The position numbers were made by a program, and so were the translations under genes. 64,000 nt of DNA from Amycolatopsis lexingtonensis. GTDB lineage: Bacteria; Actinomycetota; Actinomycetes; Mycobacteriales; Pseudonocardiaceae. Below the pieces are notes generated by a model. That model was not told the DNA's origin and did not search any database. It worked only from the letters and a program-made list of their open reading frames with translations. Below are positions 31,607-41,078 of this stretch, one piece after another. Positions within the stretch are counted from its first letter, which is position 1. The number at the start of each line of letters is the position of its first letter. The stretch covers positions 2,420,501 through 2,484,500 of the forward strand of contig NZ_JADBEG010000001.1 of the NCBI RefSeq assembly GCF_014873755.1, given 5' to 3'.

Positions 31607-33550
31607 CTAGCCGGGACCGGTACCCGGTTCGCAAGGACGGAAGAGCGGCACGAAGTCCTCGGAAGGCCACGTGCCGGGCCGCAGGTCGCGAGTCCCGTGC
31701 TCGGCGGCCAGGAACGCGGGCGGAATGGTGTTGCCGGACCCACCGCCGAGATCGGACGGTGCTGGCACCGCGGGCGCGGCCGGCACCGGCGGGGTCTTGG
31801 CGGGCCCACGGCGGGCTTGGGACGTCGGATCCGCTTGGTGCGCCGGACTTGCCTGATGCGCGTTGTGCGCCGCTCGCCGAACGTCCACTTCGGACGGACA
31901 ACCGGCACCCGGCGTGGTTGCGTTCACGGGCACGGAGGGAAGAGCTTTCCGCGACGGCAGCGACGATTTCACCTGCGGCAGCTCGACGATATGACCGGCG
32001 GGCCTGGGGAGGAGTTCGCTGCCATCGGTGGCAGGAGGGAGAACCGGCTCGACCGTCCGTACGACGGGCTCGATCACCCCGGCGGCGGTGCCGACGACCG
32101 GCTTCGCCACCGCACGCACGAGATCGGTCACCGGCGCCAAGACACTTCCGGCCGTCGCGGTGACGGGCGACAGCACCGGCTCGACGGCAGCCACCACCGG
32201 CCGCACCACGCCGGCGACCGCACCGGTCAATGGCGCCAGGACCGGCTCGACCGCCTGGACCACGGGTCCCGCCACCGCGGCAGCCGTGGCGGTGACCGGC
32301 TTCGCCACCGCCTGCACGACATCCGCGACCGGCTCGAGCACGGCCCCCGAAATGGGCGCGACAACGGCGCTGGTCACCGGCTTGGCAGCACGCGAAACCG
32401 AGTCGACCACCGGACCGGCGATCTCGGCGACCGGCGCCACCACGACAGCGACCGTCTTGGCCGCCGGCTCGGCCGAACGCACGACCGTGGCTACCGGCTC
32501 GACCACCGGCGCAAGGGTCTTGGCAGCACGCGCGATCGGGCGCACTACCGGCGAAACCACGGCATCTGCTACCGGCCCGACCAAGTGCGCGGCCTGCGCG
32601 GCCGGCTCGACCTCCGATCCCGCCGAACGCACCACCGGCGCGAGCGTCTTGTCCGCTGAACTCACGCCCGCCGCGACAATTTCGGGCACCTGCGGCACCG
32701 CGGGCTCGGGTGAACGCACGATTCGCGCCATCGGCTCGACCGCCGGCCCCGCCGCCCCTACGCCCGCGGCAACCCGCGACACCACAGCCCCGGCCGAACG
32801 CACACGCGCGGCGGCAACCCCAGTCACCGGCGGCGCAGCCGGCTCGCCCGAACGCACCATCCGCGCAGCCGAGCCAGCCGAACCCGCACCCGCAGCGACC
32901 CCGGTCTCCGGCGGCAGCGCGGACCTGGCCGAACGCATCACCGGCCCAGCAGCAACCCCAGCCACCGACGGCACCGCGGGCCCAACCGATCGCACCGCCG
33001 GTCCAGGCCTCGTGCCCGCAACGGGAACCTCGACCACCGGGCGCCCAGCCGAACCCACGCCCTCAGCAGCAACCGTCGGCACCGCACGCCCGACCGAACC
33101 CACCACTCGCGCAACTGGCGCGACCGCCGGACTCACATCCACAGCAGGAATCTCGGTCCCCGAGCGCCCGGCCGAAGCCACCACTCGCGCCGCTGGGTCA
33201 GCCGAACCCACACCCGCAGCGGCGACCCCCGTCTCCAGCGGCCGCGCAAGCCCGGCCGCACGCACCACCCGCCCAGCAGCAATCCCAGCCACGGGCGGCG
33301 CCGCAGGGCTGACCGAACGCACCGCCGGGCCAGAACTCGTGGCCGCAATGGGAAGCTGGCGCTCGACCGAATCCACCACCCGCGCGATCGCACCCAAGCC
33401 GCCAGAATCGTCCGGCGCCCCAGAAGTCGCCGCGTCGGCGTCGCCGGACGTCAGCCACAGTGCCAGCCACAAGCCCGCTGCTGTGGCGGCCACTACCAGT
33501 AGCCGGCGCGTGGCGGCCCAGCTGGCTGCCACGTCGCTAGCCCGGGTCAC
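31607..33550 (-). CDS. large low-complexity exported protein (Ala/Val/Pro repeats)
   Basis: This 647-residue protein starts with a Sec-like signal or anchor (RRLLVVAATAAGLWLALWL). The next 480 residues are degenerate repeats of about 20-25 residues built from VRSAGPAVPxVAGVAAG and, later, PVVxAVEPVLxPVT. The last 130 residues are Pro/Gln/His-rich with two cysteines. No domain was recognised. It looks like a surface or wall-spanning stalk protein. GTG 33550 has GGAGG 9 nt upstream. The antisense open frames over it come from codon bias. Confidence 0.7.
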   Translation of the reverse strand: MTRASDVAASWAATRRLLVVAATAAGLWLALWLTSGDADAATSGAPDDSGGLGAIARVVDSVERQLPIAATSSGPAVRSVSPAAPPVAGIAAGRVVRAAGLARPLETGVAAAGVGSADPAARVVASAGRSGTEIPAVDVSPAVAPVARVVGSVGRAVPTVAAEGVGSAGRPVVEVPVAGTRPGPAVRSVGPAVPSVAGVAAGPVMRSARSALPPETGVAAGAGSAGSAARMVRSGEPAAPPVTGVAAARVRSAGAVVSRVAAGVGAAGPAVEPMARIVRSPEPAVPQVPEIVAAGVSSADKTLAPVVRSAGSEVEPAAQAAHLVGPVADAVVSPVVRPIARAAKTLAPVVEPVATVVRSAEPAAKTVAVVVAPVAEIAGPVVDSVSRAAKPVTSAVVAPISGAVLEPVADVVQAVAKPVTATAAAVAGPVVQAVEPVLAPLTGAVAGVVRPVVAAVEPVLSPVTATAGSVLAPVTDLVRAVAKPVVGTAAGVIEPVVRTVEPVLPPATDGSELLPRPAGHIVELPQVKSSLPSRKALPSVPVNATTPGAGCPSEVDVRRAAHNAHQASPAHQADPTSQARRGPAKTPPVPAAPAVPAPSDLGGGSGNTIPPAFLAAEHGTRDLRPGTWPSEDFVPLFRPCEPGTGPG

Positions 33551-33747
33551 GTCGGCGAACCTCCAGGTGCGGATGCGCTGGACAAGGGGACGTACCCTCC
33601 AACGCCCGGCCCCACACCCGTGCTACGCGCCACTCGTCGCTTCCACTCGTCCGGACTAACCCCTAAGTGTCAGCAAGCCTGAGTAAAGACTCCACTCGGC
33701 GGACGCGGATCGTCCAGTCGCCCCTAAAAGCCTGCGTCGTCCGGTGA

Positions 33748-34224
33748 TCAGGCTTCCTGAGAACGACGCAGCTCTGACAGCGCTCCCAGTGCGGTCACCC
33801 CGTGCTGGAGGCCCTCGCGGAACGTCGCGCGCTGGCCGGGGCTGAGGTCGGCCAGCAGGGCGTGCTCCACCTTGCCCACGGCGGGTGCGCAGTCGGCCAG
33901 CAACGCTTGGCCGGCGTCGGTCAGGCCCGCCAGCAGCACGCGCTTGTTGCCCGCCTTCGGGGTGCGCGCGATCAGGCCGCGGTTCTCCAGCGCCAGCACC
34001 ATCTCGTGCATCGTCTGCGGCCGGAGGAACGAGCGGCGGGCCAGCTGCGCGGACGACAGGGGGCCGCTCGCCTGCAGCACCGTCAGCGCGGTGTACTGCA
34101 GCGTCGTGAGGCCCAGCGGGCGCAGCGCGTCGTCGAGCAGGGCCCTGATCACCAGCTCGAGCCGTTTGACCAGGTAGAGGGTCAACGGCGCGCCGGCGGG
34201 GTGCTGCTCCGCGGAGGTGCTCAC
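33748..34224 (-). CDS. MarR-family regulator
   Basis: This 158-residue winged-helix protein has the core LGLTTLQYTALTVLQASGPLSSAQLARRSFLRPQTMHEMVLALENRGLIARTPKAGNKR, read in pieces: recognition helix RPQTMHEMVLALE and wing TPKAGNKR. The GTG start at 34224 is 39 bp from the divergent ligase-like pseudogene at 34264, which it may have controlled. No clear dyad is present in that short gap. The effector is unknown. Confidence 0.88.
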   Translation of the reverse strand: MSTSAEQHPAGAPLTLYLVKRLELVIRALLDDALRPLGLTTLQYTALTVLQASGPLSSAQLARRSFLRPQTMHEMVLALENRGLIARTPKAGNKRVLLAGLTDAGQALLADCAPAVGKVEHALLADLSPGQRATFREGLQHGVTALGALSELRRSQEA

Positions 34225-34263
34225 GCGCCCATCATGACACGCGCCGGCCGCTATGCTCCGATC

Positions 34264-35710
34264 ATGGACCTCGGTCGGCAGACCCGCGTGCGGCAGGCGT
34301 TCGACACCTTCTTCGCTCCCCCGGAACCGGCCTCCGAGAGCCACGTCCTCGACCTCTTCCGCCGGACCGCGGAAACTGTGCCCGCGTACCGGAAGTTCCT
34401 CGACGCGCACGGGATCGTTCCCGAGGGTGTCACCACCATCGAAGACTTCCGCAAGCTGCCCCTCGTGGACAAGGCGAGCTACCACCGGAAGTACCCGCTG
34501 CCCGAGTTGTGCCGCGGCGGCACCTTCGACGAGCTCGACATGATCGCCGTCTCCTCCGGCTCCAGCGGCCGCCCGACCATCTGGCCGCGGGCGCTCGAGG
34601 ACGAGCTGCACGTCGCCCGGCGGTTCGAGCAGGTGCTGGTCGGCGGCTTCCACGCCGACCGCAAGAGCACCCTCGCCGTCGTCTGCTTTCCGCTCGGGAC
34701 CTGGGTCGGCGGGCTCTTCACCACCGCGTGCGTGCGGCACCTCGCCGCCAAGGGCTGCCCGATCACCGTCGTGGCGCCGGGCAACAACAAGGCCGAGATC
34801 CTGCGCGTGCTCCCCGAACTCGCGCCGCACTTCGAGCAGGTCGTGCTGCTCGGCTACCCGCCGTTCGTCAAGGACGTCGTCGACACCGGGCTCGCCGAAG
34901 GCATCGACTGGCCCGCGTACGCTATTCAAGCTCGTCCTCGCCGGCGAGGTCTTCAGCGAGCAGTGGCGCGACCTCGTCGCCGGGCGCGCCGGGGTCGCCG
35001 ATCCCGTCACCGACATCGCGTCGCTCTACGGCACGGCGGACGCGGGCGTGCTCGGCACCGAAACCCCGGTGTCCGTGGGCATCCGGCGGTTCTTCGCCGA
35101 CCACCCGGACCTCGCCCGCGAGGTCTTCGGCGACGCCCGGCTCCCGACCCTCGTGCAGTACGACCCGGCGAGCCGCTTCTTCGAGGTGCACGACGGCACG
35201 CTCGTGTTCACCGCAGACGGCGGGATCCCGCTGATCCGCTACCACATCGCCGACGACGGCGGCGTCCTGCCGCACGCCGAGCTGCTCGCCTACTGCGCCC
35301 GGCACGGCTTCACGCCACCGCCCGGGCCGGAGCTGCCGTTCGTGTACGTGTTCGGCCGGTCGCTGTTCACGGTTTCGTTCTTCGGCGCGAACGTCTACCC
35401 GGAGAACGTCACCGTCGGGCTGGAGCAGCCCGGCATCAGCGACACCGTGACCGGGAAGTTCGTCATCGAGTCGGTCGAGGACGCCGACCGCGACCGGCGG
35501 CTGCGGATCACCGTCGAGACCGCGCCGGGCGCGAGCGCCGACGCCGGGCGGATCGCGGAGTCCGTGCGCGCGCAGCTGGTGCGGCTCAACAGCGAGTTCG
35601 CCCACTACGTCCCGGCGGACCGGCAGCTGCCCGACGTCGTCCTGCGCCCGGCCGGCGATCCCGAGTACTTCCCGGCCGGGGTGAAGCACCGCTACACGCG
35701 GCCGTCCTAG
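34264..35710 (+). pseudogene. PaaK-like phenylacetate-CoA ligase family gene with a frameshift
   Basis: The gene reads MDLGRQTRVRQAFDTFF in frame 1 with the adenylation loop VSSGSSGRPTIWPR and continues to GIDWPAYA at 34923. The homologous continuation FKLVLAGEVFSEQW starts at 34925 in another frame and runs to the TAG at 35710 (NVYPENVTV, KFVIESVED, VKHRYTRPS). One extra base near 34924 restores the frame: 220 plus 261 codons, a normal length for the family. It is either a recent inactivation or a sequencing error. TATGCT at 34251 suggests a leaderless promoter. Confidence 0.85.
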
Positions 35711-38274
35711 GGCCGGGCCAGCTTGCGGAACCGTTCGCGCCGCTCGCCGGCGGACGAGCCGTCGGCGATGTCGTCGTCGAACCACGAGCACAGCGCCGCC
35801 CACAGCTGGGTGCGCGCCGCGTGGTCGTCCTCGGCGACCAGCGTGTGCTCGAGTTCCGCGATGTCGGCGACCAGCTGGTCGAGCCGCTGGTCGCACAGCC
35901 GCACGTACTCGCGGACGACGACGTTCGGGTCGAGGCCGGTCTTCCCGCGCCGTCCCGCCGCGCCGCGCAGCTGGGCGTGCAGGCTTTCCTCGCTGTAGAG
36001 CGGGAAACCCGAGATCGACCCGGGATAGCCGGATTCCGCCGACCACTCGCGGAACGCGCAGATCGCCTGGTAGCGCGTGTACCAATCCTGTTTTCCGGTG
36101 GCCAGCGCGGTCAGCTTCCGCCAGGCGTCGCGGTCGGCGGCGCGCCAGCGGTCGACGGTCCGGCTGTCCGGCCCCGGGTCCACGGGCCGGGTGCGCCAGA
36201 AGTGCGCCCGGCAGCCGGCGATCTCGGCGACGAGCTGGCGGACGTAGCTGACCTGCTCCCACACGTGCGCGCGCTGCGGCCGCAGCGGCGCGGCGCGGTC
36301 CGGGGAGAAGGTGACCATCTCGAAGACGCGGAACAGCTCGTGGCCGCGCAGCGCCGCGAGGTCGGGGTCCTCCCCCATCACCCACGAACGGCGCTCGGGC
36401 AGCCGTCCACTGTGGCTGATCGTCGCCGCGTGGTAGAGCTCGCGGACCGCGCGGCGGGCCACTTCGTCGCGCGCTTCGCCTTCCAGGCGCGGATTCCGGG
36501 CGCGGTCGCGCAGGTCGCGTTCGCCGCGGGGGCCGACTTCGAGCATCGCGACGGCGTACACGCTCGCCGCGTTGTAGCACTCTTCCCACGAACTACGCGG
36601 CCCGGCGGCTTCGACGGTGTCGTCGAGCGCCCGCGGGTCCGGCGGCCACCGCCGGTCCGGGCAGACGTCGGCCAGTCGTTCGCGGCTGGCCGGGTAGGCG
36701 GGCAGCGGTTCGGGGACGGCTCCGGTGACCGGCTCGACATCCGCCATCGCGCGCCGCAGCACCGCCCAGACCAGGGACAGGTCGAGCGCGCGGTTGGTCA
36801 GCTGCTGCCAGCTGCGGCGCCAGCGCCTGCCGAACCGGCGGTAGTCCTCGATGAGCCGCTCGATCTCGTACTGCGACAGCGCGGCGAAGTACGAGCGCAT
36901 CTCCGCGGCGCGCTGGTTGTACTCGGCCAGCTGCGCCGGCGTCGCCTCCTGGACGAGGAGTTCCTCGACCGGCACGCGCAGCACGCGCCGGTGCAGCGCC
37001 AGCCGCTTCTCGCGCGGGGTCGGGTACCGCTGCGTCCGCACGTCGAGGTCGACGTACCGGCGGAAGCGCAGCTCGATCGCGGCCCGCAGCTCGGCGCGGC
37101 GCCGCGCCCGCGCGTCGCCCGGGGCGCCCGCGGTGGTGCGCCGGACCCACCAGGACCCGGCCACGGAGTCGCCGTGGCCGAGCACGAGCGCGTGCCGGTA
37201 GCGGGCGATCAGCAGGGCGACGTCGCGCCAGCGCGCGTCGCGGCGGGACTGGCGCGCGAAATCGGGTCCGATCCACCACCGGGCGAGGGTGGGGTGGCCC
37301 CGGCTGCAGACGGTGATCACGTCGTCGTAGGTGGCGAGCGCGTCGAGGTGGAGGTCGAGCTGTTCCTGGAGCGCCGCGATCTCGAGCCGGATGTAGACGT
37401 TGGCCGGGTCGAGGCTGAGCGCCCGGTAGTACTCGGCCAGTGCTTCGTCGTAGCGGCGGTAGGTGATGAAGTGGTTGGCGCGCTGGTAGGCGTCGAACAG
37501 TTCGTACGGGATCTTGGCGTCGCGCCAGGCGGCCCAGTGGATGTTCGTGCGGACGTACGCGCTGCGCGGGATCACCAGCGCGGCCACGGCGTTCGCCGCG
37601 CGGTGCAGCACGCGCGCCCAGTTCTCGTCCTCGATGACGAGCGGGCTGGCGGCGAAGCGCGGGACGCGGACGAGTTCGAGGATGAGCTGGTAGCGGCCGG
37701 TCGTGTTGCCCGGCCGGATGGTGCCGCTGACGGTGAACGCGGCGGGCGGCTGCGCGAGGCGGATCAGCTTGGTCGCGGCTTTCCACCAGCCGTCGGCGGA
37801 ATCGCCGGCGTGCTCGACGATCTGGATGAAGTCGTACGAGCTGCCGACGCCGGGCACCGGGGTCGGCGTGTAGAGGCGGGACTCGTTGAGGAACCGCTTG
37901 AAGGTCGCGGTCAGTTCGACGGCGGAGTCGATCTCGCGGTCGTGGCTGCCTTCCGGCCGTTCGTCGGCGAACAGCCGGATGTCGATCTGGTTGGCCCGGT
38001 AGGCGGCGGCTTCGAGCCGCGCTTTGCCGACGGAGTACAGCGTCAGGACGACGGAGACGAGGACGACGGAGGTCTGCAGGACGGTCCAGGTGATGACGCT
38101 GGCGACCTTCGGGTCCCGGATGAAGGGCAGGTTCTGGAAGAACGGCAGGTACGGGACGACGGCGAACCCGGCGGCGACGAGCCCCGCCACCCCGGCCGCC
38201 AGCCACCACCTGATCCGGTGCGTCTCGGGCAGTTCGGCCTCGTTGAAGCCGCCGTGCCGCCGCGCGGACACCAT
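35707..38274 (-). CDS. large membrane-anchored TPR-containing hypothetical protein
   Basis: This 855-residue protein has two membrane helices near the N-terminus (WWLAAGVAGLVAAGFAVVPYL at about 23-45 and VITWTVLQTSVVLVSVVLTLY at about 60-82). A large cytoplasmic region of Arg/Trp-rich helices follows. A TPR-like pair is visible near 290-340 (RYDEALAEYYRALSLDPANVYIRLEIAALQEQ, then DALATYDDVI). No catalytic domain was recognised. Its stop overlaps the end of the convergent ligase pseudogene by 4 bp. It appears to be a single, unlinked gene. Confidence 0.75.
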   Translation of the reverse strand: MVSARRHGGFNEAELPETHRIRWWLAAGVAGLVAAGFAVVPYLPFFQNLPFIRDPKVASVITWTVLQTSVVLVSVVLTLYSVGKARLEAAAYRANQIDIRLFADERPEGSHDREIDSAVELTATFKRFLNESRLYTPTPVPGVGSSYDFIQIVEHAGDSADGWWKAATKLIRLAQPPAAFTVSGTIRPGNTTGRYQLILELVRVPRFAASPLVIEDENWARVLHRAANAVAALVIPRSAYVRTNIHWAAWRDAKIPYELFDAYQRANHFITYRRYDEALAEYYRALSLDPANVYIRLEIAALQEQLDLHLDALATYDDVITVCSRGHPTLARWWIGPDFARQSRRDARWRDVALLIARYRHALVLGHGDSVAGSWWVRRTTAGAPGDARARRRAELRAAIELRFRRYVDLDVRTQRYPTPREKRLALHRRVLRVPVEELLVQEATPAQLAEYNQRAAEMRSYFAALSQYEIERLIEDYRRFGRRWRRSWQQLTNRALDLSLVWAVLRRAMADVEPVTGAVPEPLPAYPASRERLADVCPDRRWPPDPRALDDTVEAAGPRSSWEECYNAASVYAVAMLEVGPRGERDLRDRARNPRLEGEARDEVARRAVRELYHAATISHSGRLPERRSWVMGEDPDLAALRGHELFRVFEMVTFSPDRAAPLRPQRAHVWEQVSYVRQLVAEIAGCRAHFWRTRPVDPGPDSRTVDRWRAADRDAWRKLTALATGKQDWYTRYQAICAFREWSAESGYPGSISGFPLYSEESLHAQLRGAAGRRGKTGLDPNVVVREYVRLCDQRLDQLVADIAELEHTLVAEDDHAARTQLWAALCSWFDDDIADGSSAGERRERFRKLARP

Positions 38275-38320
38275 GGATCACCCCCTCGTGTCAGGTTACT
38301 CGCGGAGGGGGTGCGTTTCG

Positions 38321-38629
38321 TTACCGCCCGTGATCTGCGAGTTCGGCGATGACCTGGGCGTGACACGGCTCGGGAACGCACCAGCAGCCGAGGCGGCGAC
38401 CGCGGAGGGCGGGCAGCAGGGCGAGCAGATCCGGCCGCGACAGCAGGTGCTCGCGGTACTTGGCGACGACTTCCTCGCGCGAGCCGTCGGGGCCGGGCCG
38501 GAAGGGGCTGGCGAGCTTCGAGCCCTCGAGGTGCCAGCCGCCGCGGTGCATCGCGCGCCCGACGTAGACGACGTCGGCGTAGTCCGGATCGTCCCGGTGT
38601 CCCTTCAGGTTGACGACCGTGGTGGGCAT
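38321..38629 (-). CDS. DUF4326-family protein
   Basis: This 102-residue protein has the DUF4326 hallmarks: MPTTVVNLKG, YVGRAMHRGGW, KLASPF, and the C-terminal LGCWCVPEPCHAQVI with a Cys-x-Cys and a CH motif. These cysteines and the histidine may bind zinc. DUF4326 proteins are frequent in phages and actinomycetes and have no known activity. It is separated by 46 bp from the large TPR gene on the same strand. Confidence 0.88.
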   Translation of the reverse strand: MPTTVVNLKGHRDDPDYADVVYVGRAMHRGGWHLEGSKLASPFRPGPDGSREEVVAKYREHLLSRPDLLALLPALRGRRLGCWCVPEPCHAQVIAELADHGR

Positions 38630-38701
38630 GCGACCTCCTGGTTACTCCGCGTCAGACTACGGCCACACCCTCCCCCACCGGGCCGGGCCCGATGGCTCGT
38701 C

Positions 38702-38717
38702 TAGTGCATCTGCACTA
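38702..38717. promoter_or_regulatory. perfect dyad upstream of the STAS gene
   Basis: TAGTGCATCTGCACTA is a perfect 7-2-7 dyad, 132 bp before the STAS start at 38849 and 73 bp after the DUF4326 start. It lies in the shared promoter region of two divergent genes, a good place for an operator. No protein is assigned to it. Confidence 0.5.
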
Positions 38718-38848
38718 TGCTGAAGGCTCACGGTTGAGCCGTCAGCCGCCACCGGACGCTCCGCGCCGCGCGCCGGCAGGCTGCCTTTCCCTGGCACCCG
38801 TACCGGAAGTCCGGTTCGCCCCGCTGCCCGAGGAAAGGGTGTACCGCG

Positions 38849-39223
38849 ATGGTTCCCCAGCCCCGCTCGGCCGACCACGAGCTCATCGCCGCCGGCGGCC
38901 ACATGTCCCTGCACCTGCGCCACCCCGGCGCCCGCACGGTGCTCGTCGAGGTCTCCGGCGAGGTCGACCTCAGCACCGCGCGCAGACTGGACGAAGTCCT
39001 CCAGTCGCGCATCCACGACCGGGTCGAGGAGGTCGTCATCGACCTCTCCGCCGTCACGTTCTTCTCCGTCGCCGGCCTGAACTCGCTGCTGCGGGCCCAG
39101 CTGCTCGCCGACGCGGCCGGCGCGCACCTGAGCGTCGACGCCGGGGGGTCGCGCGCGGTGCGCCGGCTGTTCACGCTGCTCCCGGCGGACTTCGACAGCG
39201 TCGCGGCGAACGTCCGGCCGTGA
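38849..39223 (+). CDS. STAS-domain protein lacking the phospho-serine
   Basis: This 124-residue STAS protein has the normal fold pattern (VLVEVSGEVDLSTARRLDEVL, VEEVVIDLSAVTFFSVAGLNSLL). The usual DSSG is replaced by SVAG, so the standard phosphorylation site is lost. Such variants act as constitutive binders or bind other ligands. It is convergent, at a 4-bp gap, with a receiver/kinase pair, and an RsbW-like ATPase lies 1.9 kb away, so it may belong to this signalling cluster. Confidence 0.85.
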   Translation: MVPQPRSADHELIAAGGHMSLHLRHPGARTVLVEVSGEVDLSTARRLDEVLQSRIHDRVEEVVIDLSAVTFFSVAGLNSLLRAQLLADAAGAHLSVDAGGSRAVRRLFTLLPADFDSVAANVRP

Positions 39224-39227
39224 CCGC

Positions 39228-39608
39228 TCACGGCCGCGGCTGACCACCCAGCCGCCGGACGGCCTCGACGATCGCCCGGTTGGGCGCGCCCTTCACCAGG
39301 TACTCGGTGACGCCGGCCGCCGCGAGCCCGGCGATCGACGTCCGGTCGGCGTAGGCCGAGAAAGCCAGGATCGCGGTGCCCGGGCTGCAGCGGGCGATCT
39401 CCCGCGCCGCCCGCGCCCCGCCGCCACCGGGCATCCGGACGTCGAGGACGGCGACGGCGGGCCGGTGCCGCTCCGCGAGCCGGATCGCCTCGTCGGCGTC
39501 GCCCGCCACCGCGACCACGGCGATGTCGGGCTCCTCCTCGAGGACCTCTTTCAGGACGTCGCGGATCATCACGTCGTCGTCGGAGATCAGCACCCGCAGC
39601 TCGGTCAT
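39228..39608 (-). CDS. receiver-only response regulator
   Basis: This 126-residue CheY-like protein has LISDDDVMIRDVL (acidic pocket), phospho-acceptor Asp56 in VAVLDVRMPGGGG, a Ser-Ala switch in LAFSAYAD, and Lys in EYLVKGAPN. No DNA-binding or enzyme output domain follows. Its ATG overlaps the stop of the histidine kinase gene (ATGA at 39605-39608), so the two are a translation-coupled pair. Phosphoryl transfer from that kinase is the likely input. Confidence 0.9.
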   Translation of the reverse strand: MTELRVLISDDDVMIRDVLKEVLEEEPDIAVVAVAGDADEAIRLAERHRPAVAVLDVRMPGGGGARAAREIARCSPGTAILAFSAYADRTSIAGLAAAGVTEYLVKGAPNRAIVEAVRRLGGQPRP

Positions 39609-41026
39609 GGTTCGAGTCCCGTCACGTCGGGCAGCGCGGGCAGCCAGAACTCCACGGTCGTGCCCTCGCCGGGGGTGCTGGTCAGCGAGAGCCAGCCGTG
39701 CGCCGCTTCGGCCCGCTCGCGCATTTCGACCAGCCCGAAGTGGCCCGCCCCGGCTTCGTCGCCGGCCGTGCCGATGCCGTCGTCGGTGATCCGCACGTGC
39801 GTCCCGTTGTCCACGGTGGACAGGGTGACGTCGACCCGGGTGGCCCGGGCGTGCTTGTGGACGTTGCTCAGCGCCTCCTGGCAGATCCGGTAGGCGGTGA
39901 TCGCCGCTTCCGGGGACGGCTCGGCGCTGAGCTCGTCGCGCACCGAGTGCGCCAGTTCCCACCGGCGCGCGACGTCGTCGACGTAGGCGGAGACCGCTTC
40001 CACGAGACCGTGGCGGTCCAGCTCGGGCGGCCGCAGCCGGGACACCAGGCCGCGCAGCCGGCCGATGGCGGCCTGCACCGACTCGTCGAGCCCGCCGACC
40101 GCGGTCGCCGCCGGTTCCGGCAGCCGGGAGGCGAGCAGCTGCAGGCGCATGCCGACGGCGACCATGGACTGGATCGACTCGTCGTGGACGTCCCAGGCGA
40201 TCCGGCGCCGCTCCACCTCCTGGGCCTCCACGAGGTGCCCGACCAGCCGGCGGCGGTCCCGCAGGGCCTGCTCGGCGTTGCGGCGCTCGGTCATGTCGCG
40301 GGTGACCTTGCCGAAGCCCTGCAGCCGGCCCCGCTCGTCCAGCAGCGCCGTGATCACCACGTTCGCCCAGAACCGGGTGCCGTCCTTGCGCACCCGCCAC
40401 CCTTCGTCCTCCAGCCGCCCCGCCGCGGCCGCGACTTCCAGTTCGCGGTCCGGTTTTCCCGCGGCCACGTCCTCGGCGGGGTAGAACACCGAGAAGTGCC
40501 GCCCGAGGATCTCGTCCTCGGAATAGCCCTTGATCCGCGCCGCCCCGGTGTTCCAGCTCGAAATCCGCCCCTGGGGGTCGAGCACGAAAATCGCGTAGTC
40601 GACCACGCTCTGCACCAGCAGGCGGAACCGTTCTTCGCTTTCCCGCAGGGCGACTTCGGCCGCGCGGCGGTCCGTCATGTCGCGGGTGACCTTCCCGAAC
40701 CCCTTCAACCGACCCCGATCGTCGTACAGCGCCGTGATCACGACGTTCGCCCAGAACCGGGTGCCGTCCTTGCGGATCCGCCACCCTTCGTCCTCCAGCC
40801 GCCCCGCCGCGGCCGCCACTTCCAGTTCCCGGTCCGGTTTCCCGGCCGCGACGTCTTCCGGCGGGTAGAACACCGAGAAGTGCTGTCCGAGGATCTCGTC
40901 TTCCGAGTAGCCCTTGATCCGCGCCGCCCCGGCGTTCCAGCTCGAAATCCGCCCTCGCGTGTCCAGCATGAAGATCGCGTAGTCGAGCACCCCCTGCACC
41001 AGCATGCGGAACCGGTCGTCGTCCAT
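39605..41026 (-). CDS. double-PAS sensor histidine kinase (HisKA_3/NarX type)
   Basis: This 473-residue kinase has two PAS domains (about 5-125 and 133-253) that are near-identical, each with DYAIFxLDxxGRISSWNxGAARIKGYSEDEIL. A HisKA_3 dimerisation helix follows, with phospho-acceptor His281 in RRRIAWDVHDESIQSM, then a GHKL ATPase (about 370-465) with NVHKHARA and ITDDGIGTAG. It lacks membrane helices, so sensing is cytoplasmic. The two PAS-coding segments start 384 bp apart and are also similar at the DNA level, pointing to a tandem duplication. Confidence 0.92.
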   Translation of the reverse strand: MDDDRFRMLVQGVLDYAIFMLDTRGRISSWNAGAARIKGYSEDEILGQHFSVFYPPEDVAAGKPDRELEVAAAAGRLEDEGWRIRKDGTRFWANVVITALYDDRGRLKGFGKVTRDMTDRRAAEVALRESEERFRLLVQSVVDYAIFVLDPQGRISSWNTGAARIKGYSEDEILGRHFSVFYPAEDVAAGKPDRELEVAAAAGRLEDEGWRVRKDGTRFWANVVITALLDERGRLQGFGKVTRDMTERRNAEQALRDRRRLVGHLVEAQEVERRRIAWDVHDESIQSMVAVGMRLQLLASRLPEPAATAVGGLDESVQAAIGRLRGLVSRLRPPELDRHGLVEAVSAYVDDVARRWELAHSVRDELSAEPSPEAAITAYRICQEALSNVHKHARATRVDVTLSTVDNGTHVRITDDGIGTAGDEAGAGHFGLVEMRERAEAAHGWLSLTSTPGEGTTVEFWLPALPDVTGLEP

Positions 41027-41078
41027 GCGGCAACTCTGCCGGATCGTCGCGTGGTCGGCAGGGCGCGTTCCCGGTCGC

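Noticed and set aside
32028..33659. 543-residue Thr/Ala-rich ORF opposite the low-complexity protein
   Set aside because: It is a shadow frame; the opposite strand has a signal peptide and a good ribosome site.
34264..35710. Programmed frameshift in the PaaK-like gene
   Set aside because: No slippery sequence or stimulatory structure was noted at 34924; the simple extra-base explanation restores the usual protein.
33802..38352. 1516-residue plus-strand ORF
   Set aside because: It joins antisense of the MarR gene, the first half of the ligase gene and antisense of the TPR gene. Only the ligase part is family-like.
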